NCBI GenBank assembly: GCA_007121055.1
Contig: SKMM01000164.1
Coordinates: forward strand, 1 to 11,617
DNA length: 11,617 nucleotides
Direction: 5' to 3'
Source: Paracoccaceae bacterium
GTDB taxonomy: Bacteria; Pseudomonadota; Alphaproteobacteria; Rhodobacterales; Rhodobacteraceae
Below the pieces are notes generated by a model. It did no database searches, was not told the DNA's origin, and was given only the letters and a program-made list of their open reading frames with translations. This document shows positions 1-5,928 of the stretch, piece after piece. The number at the start of each line of letters is the position of its first letter. Within the stretch, counting starts at the first letter, position 1. A program made the translations under genes and the position numbers.

Positions 1-113
1 AAGACCGCGCCGCTGCCCGGCGCGAGCGCATGCGCCACCAACCCGACGACGATGCCCGCCGCGAGCGCGCGCTGGCGCGCCGCCGCGAACGCCAGGCCGA
101 GGAGCGCCGATGA
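1..113 (+). CDS. C-terminal end of an unidentified gene (5' truncated by the window)
   Basis: An open frame enters from the left edge (first complete codon at base 3) and stops with TGA at 111-113. That stop overlaps the ATG of the next gene in an ATGA arrangement, which is typical of co-translated genes. The 36 visible residues are extremely charged, alternating Arg with Glu/Ala (for example ARRERALARRRERQAEERR), and would form a basic helical or coiled tail. A GAGGAG ribosome-binding site for the next gene lies inside its last codons. The family cannot be recognised from this tail. It is called as a gene because of the open frame and the overlap. The same strand and the overlap suggest it is part of the same operon as the following uncharacterised PASTA/Ig-like genes. 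Confidence 0.6.
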   Translation, partial: DRAAARRERMRHQPDDDARRERALARRRERQAEERR

Positions 114-748
114 CCGACCGAAGTTTCGTCTCCGGCTCCATCGCCGAACTGCTGGCGGCCGTCGCCGCCGGCGTGCGCGACGCGCAAGAGGCGCTGGGCT
201 CCGTGCCACCGCTCGATGCCGCCGGCCGCCCGGTGCCGACCTACCAGCTGCCCTACGTCGATTTCGAATTCCGCGTGAACCTCGAGACTCGCACGACCAC
301 CGGCGGCATGCCGGTCCTGTACGCGACGCCCGCAAGTGCCGAGACTTCGTCGATCTCCTCGGTCGTGTCCGGCCGGCTCGTGGCGATCCCGCCGGGCGAG
401 GGGCGACCGCTTCCGGTTCTCGAACTCACCGCCGAGCGGCTGAGCGCCCGCCGCCACCGTCTGCGGGTCATCGCGGCCAACAGCGCGGGAGAACTGCTGA
501 CCGGCGCGCCGGTGGAACTGAACTTCGACCTCGCCGCCTCGCAGCGGCTGTCGCAGGCGGCGGGGACCAGCCTTGCGGGTCTGCGCAGTTCCGGCTTCGA
601 GGCGGCCGTGCTGACCACCGACGCCGAGGGGCAGGCAGAGACCGTGATGACCATTGACAGCGGCCTGCCCGCGGCGGCCATCGTGATGGTGACGGCGGAA
701 CTGGGTCTTGCCTCCACAAGTCTGACGGTCACGGCGGGGGCGGGCTGA
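110..748 (+). CDS. Uncharacterised protein with a bacterial Ig-like (Big-1-type) C-terminal domain
   Basis: 212 residues. The ATG overlaps the upstream stop (ATGA) and has a GAGGAG ribosome-binding site at 99-104, five bases away. Residues 9-30 form an amphipathic Ala-rich helix (AELLAAVAAGVRDAQEAL). A short beta stretch with the pattern PTYQLPYVDFEFRVNLE follows at about residues 43-60. Residues 101-208 read as a beta sandwich, with a segment (VLTTDAEGQAETVMTID) resembling the conserved strand turn of Big-1/invasin-type Ig domains. No signal peptide, lipobox or membrane segment is visible, so the protein is probably cytoplasmic or exported by an unrecognised route. Its helix-plus-strand N-terminus resembles that of the 232-residue PASTA protein starting at 2035. 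The stop shares one base with the next start (TGATG), indicating translational coupling. Function is unknown; the Ig-like assignment rests on pattern only. Confidence 0.8.
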   Translation: MTDRSFVSGSIAELLAAVAAGVRDAQEALGSVPPLDAAGRPVPTYQLPYVDFEFRVNLETRTTTGGMPVLYATPASAETSSISSVVSGRLVAIPPGEGRPLPVLELTAERLSARRHRLRVIAANSAGELLTGAPVELNFDLAASQRLSQAAGTSLAGLRSSGFEAAVLTTDAEGQAETVMTIDSGLPAAAIVMVTAELGLASTSLTVTAGAG

Positions 749-1968
749 TGCAGCAGATCTCCGCCACCGCCCGCATCCTCGGGGCCGACGGCAACCCTGT
801 CCCGGGGCTGTCGCTGGTGCTGGAGGTCTTTTCGCTTGCCGATGGTTGGGCCCAGCTCGCCGCCGGAGAGACCGGCCGCGACGGGATCGTGAACTTCTCG
901 GGCCGGCCGGAGGCCCCGGCGCAGGGGGGTACACCCGTCCACGCCCCAGCCCTGCGCGTTGTCGAGAAGAGCGGCGACACCGCACCGCGCGTGCTGGCCA
1001 CCGGCGGGGTGGTCACCTATGGCGGTCCGCGCCTTCGCATCCTGACGGTCGATTTCGGCGAGGTGGAGCGGCTCGATACAACCCGCTTTGCGCTGCGCTC
1101 GACGCAAGGGCAGCCCCAGGACCGGGTGCATGTGGTCAGCGGCCTGCCGCGGCGGGTGGACCTCTCGATGGCGACGCTGACGCGCGCCGTCACCGACCGT
1201 GGGGTCCTCGCCACCGGGACGGTTGCCGATCTTGGCGGGGTCACCTCCACCGCCACACCCACGGCGACGCCCCTCGCCTCGGTCTCGGCCGACCGGTTCA
1301 ACGCCGAGCTTCTGACCTTCACCGCCCGCGAAACCACGTTGCGCAACGAACTGTCCGCGCGCGACCTCCTGCTGGCCGAGAACCAGAAGCGCCTCGCGGA
1401 GCTGGAAGACAGCGCCACCAAGGCCGCCGCCCGCGCCGAGGCCGCCGAGAAGGAAAAGGCCGAAGCCGCCGCCGAAGCCGCCGCCCTGCGCGCGGCCGCA
1501 AGCCGTGAGGCGCCGCTGCAGACCATTGCGCTGTCGATCGGCAAGGAGGCCGCCGCCGCCAACACTGCCATGGAGGCCGAGGCGGCGGGCTTCCGCATCG
1601 CCAAGATGCAGGTGTCCCTGAAGGGCTCGGTCACGCCCGATGGGGACCGCATCGCGCTGGCCACGGCCGCGGACGCGTTGAAGGGACCGGCCGCCGTGGA
1701 GGGGCTGCAGGGCGTCGTCTTTGACTTCGTGCCGGACCGCAAGCCGGCTCCGACGCCCGCCGGTACGCCCGTGCCCGACGTGCTGGGCCTGACCGAAAGT
1801 GCCGCGCGCCGGGCGCTGGCGGCGGCGGGGCTGGCACTGTCGGTGGCGACGCGCCCGGGCGGTGCGACCGGCCGGTTTTCCGTCGGACAGGCGGTGCAGC
1901 AGGCCCCGGCGCCGGGCCAGCAGTTGCCGCCGGGGGAGACCGTGATCGTGGTGTTCGCCGCGCCCTGA
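748..1968 (+). CDS. Uncharacterised modular protein: beta-rich N-terminus, coiled coil, C-terminal PASTA domain
   Basis: 406 residues, starting at the ATG that shares a base with the preceding stop. Residues 1 to about 110 look like a transthyretin/carboxypeptidase-regulatory-like beta domain (ARILGADGNPVPG near the start, then TGRDGIVNFSG). Residues 182-254 are a continuous charged Ala/Glu/Lys/Arg helix predicted to be a coiled coil. Residues 257-335 form a compact segment ending in GVVFDFVPDRKP that I cannot assign to a family. After a Pro-rich linker, residues 341-404 match a PASTA domain: VPDVLGLTESAARRALAAAG, then a QAPAPGQQLPPGETV turn and a final beta strand. PASTA domains usually sit outside the membrane on Ser/Thr kinases or penicillin-binding proteins and can bind peptidoglycan. 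This protein has neither a kinase domain nor any visible export signal. It may be a structural or scaffold protein; its role is unknown. Confidence 0.85.
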   Translation: MQQISATARILGADGNPVPGLSLVLEVFSLADGWAQLAAGETGRDGIVNFSGRPEAPAQGGTPVHAPALRVVEKSGDTAPRVLATGGVVTYGGPRLRILTVDFGEVERLDTTRFALRSTQGQPQDRVHVVSGLPRRVDLSMATLTRAVTDRGVLATGTVADLGGVTSTATPTATPLASVSADRFNAELLTFTARETTLRNELSARDLLLAENQKRLAELEDSATKAAARAEAAEKEKAEAAAEAAALRAAASREAPLQTIALSIGKEAAAANTAMEAEAAGFRIAKMQVSLKGSVTPDGDRIALATAADALKGPAAVEGLQGVVFDFVPDRKPAPTPAGTPVPDVLGLTESAARRALAAAGLALSVATRPGGATGRFSVGQAVQQAPAPGQQLPPGETVIVVFAAP

Positions 1969-2034
1969 TGGGGCACGGCATCGGGGCCGGGGCGCAAGCC
2001 GCAGGGGCCCGCGCGCAGACAGGGAGAGGACCGC

Positions 2035-2733
2035 ATGGCACGCAGTATCCGGGATCTTGCGCGGGACGTCGTTGCCTCGCCACTGGGCGATGTGATCGCG
2101 TCGGTGGGGCAGGGGGTCGCGGCGGCGCAGCAGGCGCTCGACGACGCCTCGCTGGCCAAGACGCTGGAAATCTATGCCGAGGGCGACGACGCGGCCCTGC
2201 GGCTTCTGCGCGAGATCGGCTATCGCCCGACCTTCTATGCCCTGCCCGAGACCACCGGCGAGGTGCGCATCGCCCTCACCCTCGGCTCGCAGGTGGAGGG
2301 CACGCCGGTCGCCCGCACGGCCACGCCCGCCCCGGCGCCGTCCTCGGCGGTGGCGGTGCAACTGTCGCGGGCCGGCCGCACCGTGGGCGTGGCCCCGCGC
2401 ATCTATGCCACGCCGGTCGACGCGGGCTATGCCGGCCGCTATGGCTTCAAGGCCGACATCAGCGCCAAGCTGACCTTCCGGATCGTCCCGGTGCCTGCGC
2501 CCAACGGCGCCGACGAACTGCGGCTCGTGCCGGATCTGGTCGGCCGGACGGTGGCGCAGGCGCGGGACCTGCTCGCGCCACTGGCGCTGGAGCCGCGGTT
2601 CGAGGATGGCACCGGCGCGGCCATCGAGGTGCCGGCCGACGGGGCGAATGTGACCGCCCAGAGTCCCGAGCCGGGCAGCATCCTGCGCCTCGGCGACGCT
2701 GTCTCCCTGCGTCTCGCGGCGGAGGAGGACTGA
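2035..2733 (+). CDS. Uncharacterised protein with C-terminal PASTA domain
   Basis: 232 residues, with a purine-rich ribosome-binding site (AGGGAGAGGA, 2021-2030) before ATG 2035. A 66-base gap follows the previous gene on the same strand. The N-terminus is helical (VIASVGQGVAAAQQALDDAS, about residues 19-38). The segment PTFYALPETTGEVRIALTL at about 65-83 matches in pattern the N-terminus of the Ig-like protein starting at 110 (helix with GVxxAQxAL, then PTxxLP and an alternating strand). Residues 100-160 are beta-rich. Residues 164-229 form a PASTA domain: LVPDLVGRTVAQARDLLAPL, then QSPEPGSILRLGDAVSLRL. No signal peptide or transmembrane helix is visible. It is the last gene of this block, with about 740 non-coding bases downstream. 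It probably works with the two preceding proteins; the cellular role is unknown. Confidence 0.85.
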   Translation: MARSIRDLARDVVASPLGDVIASVGQGVAAAQQALDDASLAKTLEIYAEGDDAALRLLREIGYRPTFYALPETTGEVRIALTLGSQVEGTPVARTATPAPAPSSAVAVQLSRAGRTVGVAPRIYATPVDAGYAGRYGFKADISAKLTFRIVPVPAPNGADELRLVPDLVGRTVAQARDLLAPLALEPRFEDGTGAAIEVPADGANVTAQSPEPGSILRLGDAVSLRLAAEED

Positions 2734-3472
2734 GCGCTCGGCGCCGTGGCGCCCCGGCAGACGCCCGGCACCGACGAGGACCCGCAGGACCCTCAAGGGC
2801 GCAGGGGTGGCTCCGTCCAGAGCCCGGCCTGCAGCGAGGGTACGGTCCAGGCGCAGGCTTAGCATTCGAGCATCTCGGCAGTAACCGGCGCCGCCGCCCC
2901 GCGGTTCAGGGCGGCCCCACATGGCGCGAAAGTCTTCCTGGTGCCAGCTGGGGTCCCTGAGCCCTGAAGTTTGCCGCAAGCACAGGCGCGGAGTCCTGCC
3001 GCGCAAAAGGCCAGTGTGCCATCACCGATAGCATCCCAGCCGGGCGGGCGGGCCGACTATGGGGGCTGTTCCATGGACTGGCCGAGGCGGCGGTGCGGAC
3101 GGCGAGGCCCCACGTTGCGGTTGCCTCGCGCGCTCCGTCGGTCAGCGGGCCGGCACCGTCCTCGCGGCCGCGCTGGCCGCACCTCCTGCGATCGGGTCGG
3201 CAACCGCCACCTTGGCCTTCCTCGCACCCGGTCGGTGCCGGCCGCTGTGTGACAGCGCTCGCGTTCGCAGTGTCGCACTCCGGGACCGGCTGTGCCGGAG
3301 AGTTGCGGTGAACACGGCTCCGGCCCGATCGCGCCGGTGCGTGGCGCGTTCAAGGAGACGCGGCGCTTGCGCCACAGGGGCGGCGGCCTTGCCGGGCGCA
3401 GCTTGCCAAGCCACGGCGTCCGGGGCAGATCTTGGGCCTGCGTCACCAACCGCCCCAGCATCGAGGTGCCCC
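2734..3472. other. Long stretch without a convincing gene
   Basis: Frames are open on both strands here only because the DNA is GC-rich. Their translations are Arg/Pro/Ala-rich, show no recognisable domain and lack ribosome-binding sites. No tRNA or rRNA shape is apparent. A small hairpin (GGCGC-CGTG-GCGCC, about 2742-2755) just after the PASTA operon stop could be a weak transcription end, but it has no T-run. Near the right end, TTGCCA (3403-3408), a 17-base spacer and CAGATC (3426-3431) form a weak promoter candidate for the lipoprotein gene; the -10 box is poor. The region may be a decayed gene or a transfer junction, but I see no positive evidence for either. Confidence 0.5.
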
Positions 3473-3757
3473 ATGCGTCGTCTGCTCGTCCCCCTGCTCC
3501 TGTCGAGCCTGGCTCTGGCCGGCTGCGCCAGCACCGTCGGCAGCCGGGCGGTGGTGCACGGCGCGGGCAACGAGCTTCTGAAGCTGCGCGCGGGTCCGGG
3601 GCTGGGATACCGCATCATCCTCGGGCTGCCCGACGGCACCGTCGTGCACCGCCGCGGCTGTGTCACCGAGGTCGGCCAGCGCTGGTGCCGGGTCTCGCTG
3701 GAGGCCGCGCCAGGGGTGACCGGCTTCGTCTCCGACGACTACCTCAGGCTGCCCTGA
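3473..3757 (+). CDS. Small SH3-domain (SH3b) lipoprotein
   Basis: 94 residues. ATG 3473 is chosen because GAGG at 3463-3466 lies six bases upstream and because translation then begins with a classic lipoprotein signal. That signal is MRR, then a Leu-rich core (LLVPLLLSSLALAGC), with lipobox L15-A16-G17-C18. Cys18 would be lipidated. The following Ala-Ser is not an inner-membrane retention signal, so the outer membrane (periplasmic face) is likely. Residues 34-94 fit a bacterial SH3 domain: LKLRAGPGLGYRIILGLPDG, then RWCRVSL and GFVSDDYLRLP at the end. Cys63 and Cys72 could form a disulphide. Bacterial SH3 domains often bind cell-wall peptides. The gene stands alone on the plus strand and converges with the dehydrogenase-like gene downstream. 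A longer upstream extension in the same frame lacks any domain and is rejected. Confidence 0.88.
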   Translation: MRRLLVPLLLSSLALAGCASTVGSRAVVHGAGNELLKLRAGPGLGYRIILGLPDGTVVHRRGCVTEVGQRWCRVSLEAAPGVTGFVSDDYLRLP

Positions 3758-3899
3758 CCCCTGCTGCGTCGGCGGGCGGCATCGCCCCGACCGGGCATTT
3801 GCCCCGACCCGAGAGTCACCCGGTCCGGTGTCGCGGCGTTTCCGGTGCCAGGGCCCCCGCTGGCCTGAGTCGCCCCCGCGTCCTGCCGTCCCGCAGGTC
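3758..3899. other. Convergent intergenic region
   Basis: 142 bases between the stops of two convergent genes. It holds a direct repeat, GCCCCGACC, at 3784-3792 and 3801-3809. It also holds a small imperfect hairpin (GCCAG 3847-3851 pairing with CTGGC 3860-3864). Neither has a T-tract, so I cannot call an intrinsic terminator with confidence. Confidence 0.3.
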
Positions 3900-4757
3900 T
3901 CAACGTGACCGTGGCAGGTGGCCCGCCACGACTTCGGCGAAGGGTGTCGGAACAAAATCCGGCACCAGGGCCGAAAAGGCTGCGCCCTCCAGACTGTGCG
4001 GGTGGTCGTAGAGATAGCGCATCTCGTCCAGCTCGCGCGCGAGTTCCCACACCGGCGCGGCCAGCCGCATGGCCCACCATGCAAACGGCCGGATCGCGGG
4101 CCTTTGCCCGGTTTGCTGCGCAATCTCGGCCTGCAGGTCGATGATGCTGAAGGTGTGGCCGGGGAAGGAAATGTCCGCGAAAACGGGAAGGTCATCGCGT
4201 TCGGCCAGCGCCACCGCCGCACGGGCGAGGTCCGGCAGATAGGCGTGGGCGCGCGGGACATCGGCGCGGCCCAGCGCCACGATCCGGCCCTTCTGCAGGT
4301 TTTTCAGCACCACCCGCCCCAACAGCAGCCCGGGCTTGCGGCCATCCACGAAGTCTCCCGCCCGCAGGATCGTCACCGGCAGCCCCGAATTCCGCCACGA
4401 CGCCTCCATCTCGGCGCGCACCTGCCCCTTTCGGCTGCAGGGGCGGTGTGGAGTGGCGGCGGACCAGGGCGCGGGCTGGGTGCCGAACACATAGACATTG
4501 CCGGGGATCAGCACGCGCGCACCGCTCGCACGCGCCGCGGCCATTGCGATCTCGGTGATGCGGGGGATCTGCCGGGTCCAGTCGTGATAGTCGGGCGGGT
4601 TCATGGCATTGACGACCAGATCGGCGCCCTGGGCCGCTGCCGCGGGGTCCTCGCCCCGCCGGAACCGCCGCACGTGCCATCCCGCGGCGGCAAAGGCCTC
4701 GACGAAGGCACCGCCCGAATGACCGGATGCGCCGAGGACCAGGACGGTGCGGGACAT
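3900..4757 (-). CDS. Atypical short-chain dehydrogenase / NAD(P)-dependent epimerase-like protein
   Basis: 285 residues from the ATG at 4757-4755. On this strand GGGGAGGGCGC precedes it, a good ribosome-binding site; an in-frame extension to 4925 has no such site and no domain. The N-terminus is a Rossmann nucleotide-binding motif, VLVLGASGHSGG (residues 5-16, GxxGxxG). The second strand ends in basic residues (WHVRRFRRG, 27-35), which usually favours NADP(H). Later landmarks are VVNAMNPPDYHDW (48-60), VLIPGNVYVFG (82-92) and a VTILRAGDFVDGR segment, as in extended or NmrA-like SDR proteins. Tyr89 sits where the catalytic Tyr is expected, but the Lys four residues on is Thr93, so the classical YxxxK pair is missing. 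It may be a weak or non-classical oxidoreductase/epimerase; substrate unknown. It lies divergently from the dcw cluster with no obvious functional link. Confidence 0.85.
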   Translation of the reverse strand: MSRTVLVLGASGHSGGAFVEAFAAAGWHVRRFRRGEDPAAAAQGADLVVNAMNPPDYHDWTRQIPRITEIAMAAARASGARVLIPGNVYVFGTQPAPWSAATPHRPCSRKGQVRAEMEASWRNSGLPVTILRAGDFVDGRKPGLLLGRVVLKNLQKGRIVALGRADVPRAHAYLPDLARAAVALAERDDLPVFADISFPGHTFSIIDLQAEIAQQTGQRPAIRPFAWWAMRLAAPVWELARELDEMRYLYDHPHSLEGAAFSALVPDFVPTPFAEVVAGHLPRSR

Positions 4758-5109
4758 GCGCCCTCCCCATGTTACGTCGCCTTCTTGCCACGAATCATTG
4801 CGGCGGGACCAGCCATCCGACGCCGGGGGACAGCCGCGATCATGCCCGGCTCCGCGCTCCAACTGCGGTGAGCGGGCGTGATTCGCCGTGATCGCCCCCA
4901 GACCAGGGGTTGGGTCTGTGCTCATCGCGCAACAGCTGGCCGATACGGCGACTTTTCCCGGGACTGCATGGGACTGGACGGGCGGCGCCGGTCTGGATGT
5001 CTTTTGGTCTATATATGGTTCTCTGGTGCCAATATTTGTCTACAGGTGGTGTTGTCTCTGTCGCCCCGTCGACCGAGGGCCATGCGGCAGCCTCCCTGCG
5101 CGCACACTG
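4758..5109. other. Divergent intergenic region with an AT-rich island
   Basis: No gene is visible between the dehydrogenase start and the MraZ-box repeats. The bases from about 4995 to 5062 are conspicuously AT-rich for this genome (TATATATGG at 5010-5018, CCAATATTTG at 5029-5038), so this is a likely place for promoters. On the minus strand a TAGACA box is followed by the same TATATA patch, but at non-ideal spacing, so no promoter can be fixed. A short inverted repeat, CAGACC (4899-4904) with GGTCTG (4913-4918), and a direct repeat of CGTGAT (4877 and 4887) are also present. Their meaning is unknown. Confidence 0.35.
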
Positions 5110-5129
5110 GTGGCGTAAAGTGGGGTAAA
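5110..5129 (+). promoter_or_regulatory. Putative MraZ box: two tandem 10-bp repeats
   Basis: GTGGCGTAAA (5110-5119) is followed directly by GTGGGGTAAA (5120-5129): nine of ten bases identical, in phase with one helical turn. MraZ proteins are known to bind short tandem TGGGN or AAAGTG-type repeats in the promoter of their own operon. This pair contains both patterns. It lies about 300 bases before mraZ and just before the probable start of the long leader, so it is the likely site of autoregulation of the dcw cluster. A TTGCCA hexamer (5136-5141) follows, but no well-spaced -10 could be fixed. Confidence 0.6.
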
Positions 5130-5159
5130 TTCCAGTTGCCACCCATGAATTCCCATGGC

Positions 5160-5372
5160 ACCAATATCCCACGAGAGGCGGACATGAGGGGCACCAAGAC
5201 CCCACCCGGCAGAAAGCCAGGTTTCATACAGGCAACCGCACACTCGGCGAACGAGAGATCCGGCGCGCGGGCGAGCAGCACTCCCCCAGGTGGCGCGCGA
5301 CGCCGGACGGGCCCGAACGGGGCGAAGGCGGCGGACCGGGCAGTGGCAGCAACCCGGTCCGCCGCTGTCGTT
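5160..5372 (+). ncRNA. upsM: Long mraZ leader, probable UpsM-type sRNA
   Basis: In Rhodobacter sphaeroides the dcw transcript has a 268-nt leader. Termination inside it releases the sRNA UpsM (about 206 nt), reported to be conserved in Rhodobacteraceae. Here the layout agrees: a putative MraZ box at 5110-5129, a non-coding stretch, and a strong hairpin ending near 5366, about 50 bases before the mraZ start. A leader of about 250-270 bases would begin around 5150-5170; the 5' end is an estimate. Visible structure includes a hairpin of seven plus four pairs with a one-base bulge (5259-5269 with 5296-5307), a small CTCG/CGAG hairpin (5243-5255) and the terminator-like stem. The assignment rests on position and structure, not on sequence comparison. 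Confidence 0.6.
5328..5372 (+). terminator. GC-rich hairpin in the mraZ leader, probable intrinsic (attenuator-like) terminator
   Basis: Bases 5328-5340 (GCGGCGGACCGGG) pair perfectly with 5353-5365 (CCCGGTCCGCCGC): 13 pairs around a 12-base loop. A short T/G-rich tail (TGTCGTT, 5366-5372) follows. The tail is not a clean T-run, so termination would be partial, which suits a leader that must also be read through into the dcw genes. Flanking GAACG (5315-5319) and CGTTC (5369-5373) can extend the structure across the tail and might modulate termination. Confidence 0.65.
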
Positions 5373-5418
5373 CCGGGGGTCGGCGGCCGGCGGGCCGTGA
5401 GAGCGAGGGCAGCAGGCG

Positions 5419-5928
5419 GTGGCGCGCAGGTTCCGAGGCCAGTTCCACCAGAAGGTCGATGCCAAGGGCCGGGTGTCGATCCCGGCGCAGTTCCGCCGCG
5501 TGGTGGAGGCCTGCGACCCCGACTGGACCGATGGCCTCCGCCCCAGCCTGGTGCTTCATTTCGGCCCCCGCACCCAGGGTTTCCTCACCGGCTACACGAT
5601 CGAGGCGATGGACGACATCGACCGGCGCATCGATGCGCTGCCGCGCGGTTCCTCCCAGCGCAAGCTTCTGGAGCACACGGTCCACAGCCAGTCCCAGCCC
5701 ACCCAGCTTGACGACGACGGCCGGATCGTGCTGCCCCAGCGCCTGCGCGAGCGACTGGAGCTGGACGGCGAGGCGTTGTTCGTCGGCGTCGGCGACAGTT
5801 TCCGAATCTGGAAGCCCGAAGCCTTCGAGGCCGAAGAGGCCCGGGTGGAGGCCTGGCTCGAGGCGCAGGGCGACGAGTTCGACCCCTTCGCGCTGCTGCC
5901 CGACCTGCCCGCGGGCGGGGACGGATGA
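5419..5928 (+). CDS. mraZ: MraZ, dcw cluster transcriptional regulator
   Basis: 169 residues, slightly longer than typical (about 140-165). GTG 5419 is chosen because GAGGG at 5405-5409 lies nine bases upstream and because translation then begins RRFRGQFHQKVDAKGRVSIPA, the family's normal N-terminus. MraZ is a ring-forming DNA-binding protein with two SpoVT/AbrB-like halves, each marked by a DxxxR motif. Both are intact: D14-AKG-R18 and D98-DDG-R102, the second followed by IVLPQRLRE. It binds tandem repeats upstream of its own gene and represses or modulates the dcw operon; the repeats at 5110-5129 are the likely target. The acidic C-terminal tail (about residues 140-169) is an extension. The stop overlaps the rsmH start (ATGA). 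Expression is probably also controlled by the long leader and its internal terminator. Confidence 0.95.
   Translation: MARRFRGQFHQKVDAKGRVSIPAQFRRVVEACDPDWTDGLRPSLVLHFGPRTQGFLTGYTIEAMDDIDRRIDALPRGSSQRKLLEHTVHSQSQPTQLDDDGRIVLPQRLRERLELDGEALFVGVGDSFRIWKPEAFEAEEARVEAWLEAQGDEFDPFALLPDLPAGGDG

Noticed and set aside
1291..1510. Repetitive GCC/GAG-rich codons as a DNA repeat
   Set aside because: The repetition comes from the Ala/Glu-rich coiled coil encoded there and has no regular DNA unit.
2742..2755. Hairpin after the last PASTA gene as an intrinsic terminator
   Set aside because: The stem is only five pairs and no T-run follows, so it is not supported as a terminator.
1968..2960. 330-residue plus-strand frame starting on the stop of the 406-residue PASTA protein (TGATG)
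   Set aside because: The start overlap is tempting, but the product is Arg/Gly/Ala-rich with no fold. The frame overlaps the PASTA gene at 2035-2733, which has a good ribosome-binding site and a clear domain.
253..3006. 917-residue open frame on the minus strand opposite the PASTA operon
   Set aside because: Its translation is Arg/Gly/His-rich with no domain, and it runs antisense to three genes with ribosome-binding sites, coupled starts and recognisable domains. It is explained by third-position GC bias.
3059..3472. In-frame upstream extension of the SH3 lipoprotein to about 232 residues
   Set aside because: The extension would bury the lipoprotein signal peptide and lipobox in the middle of the protein, and it has no recognisable content.
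4758..4925. In-frame N-terminal extension of the dehydrogenase-like gene to 4925
   Set aside because: The Rossmann motif normally begins within a few residues of the start, and a strong GGGGAGG site precedes the ATG at 4757.
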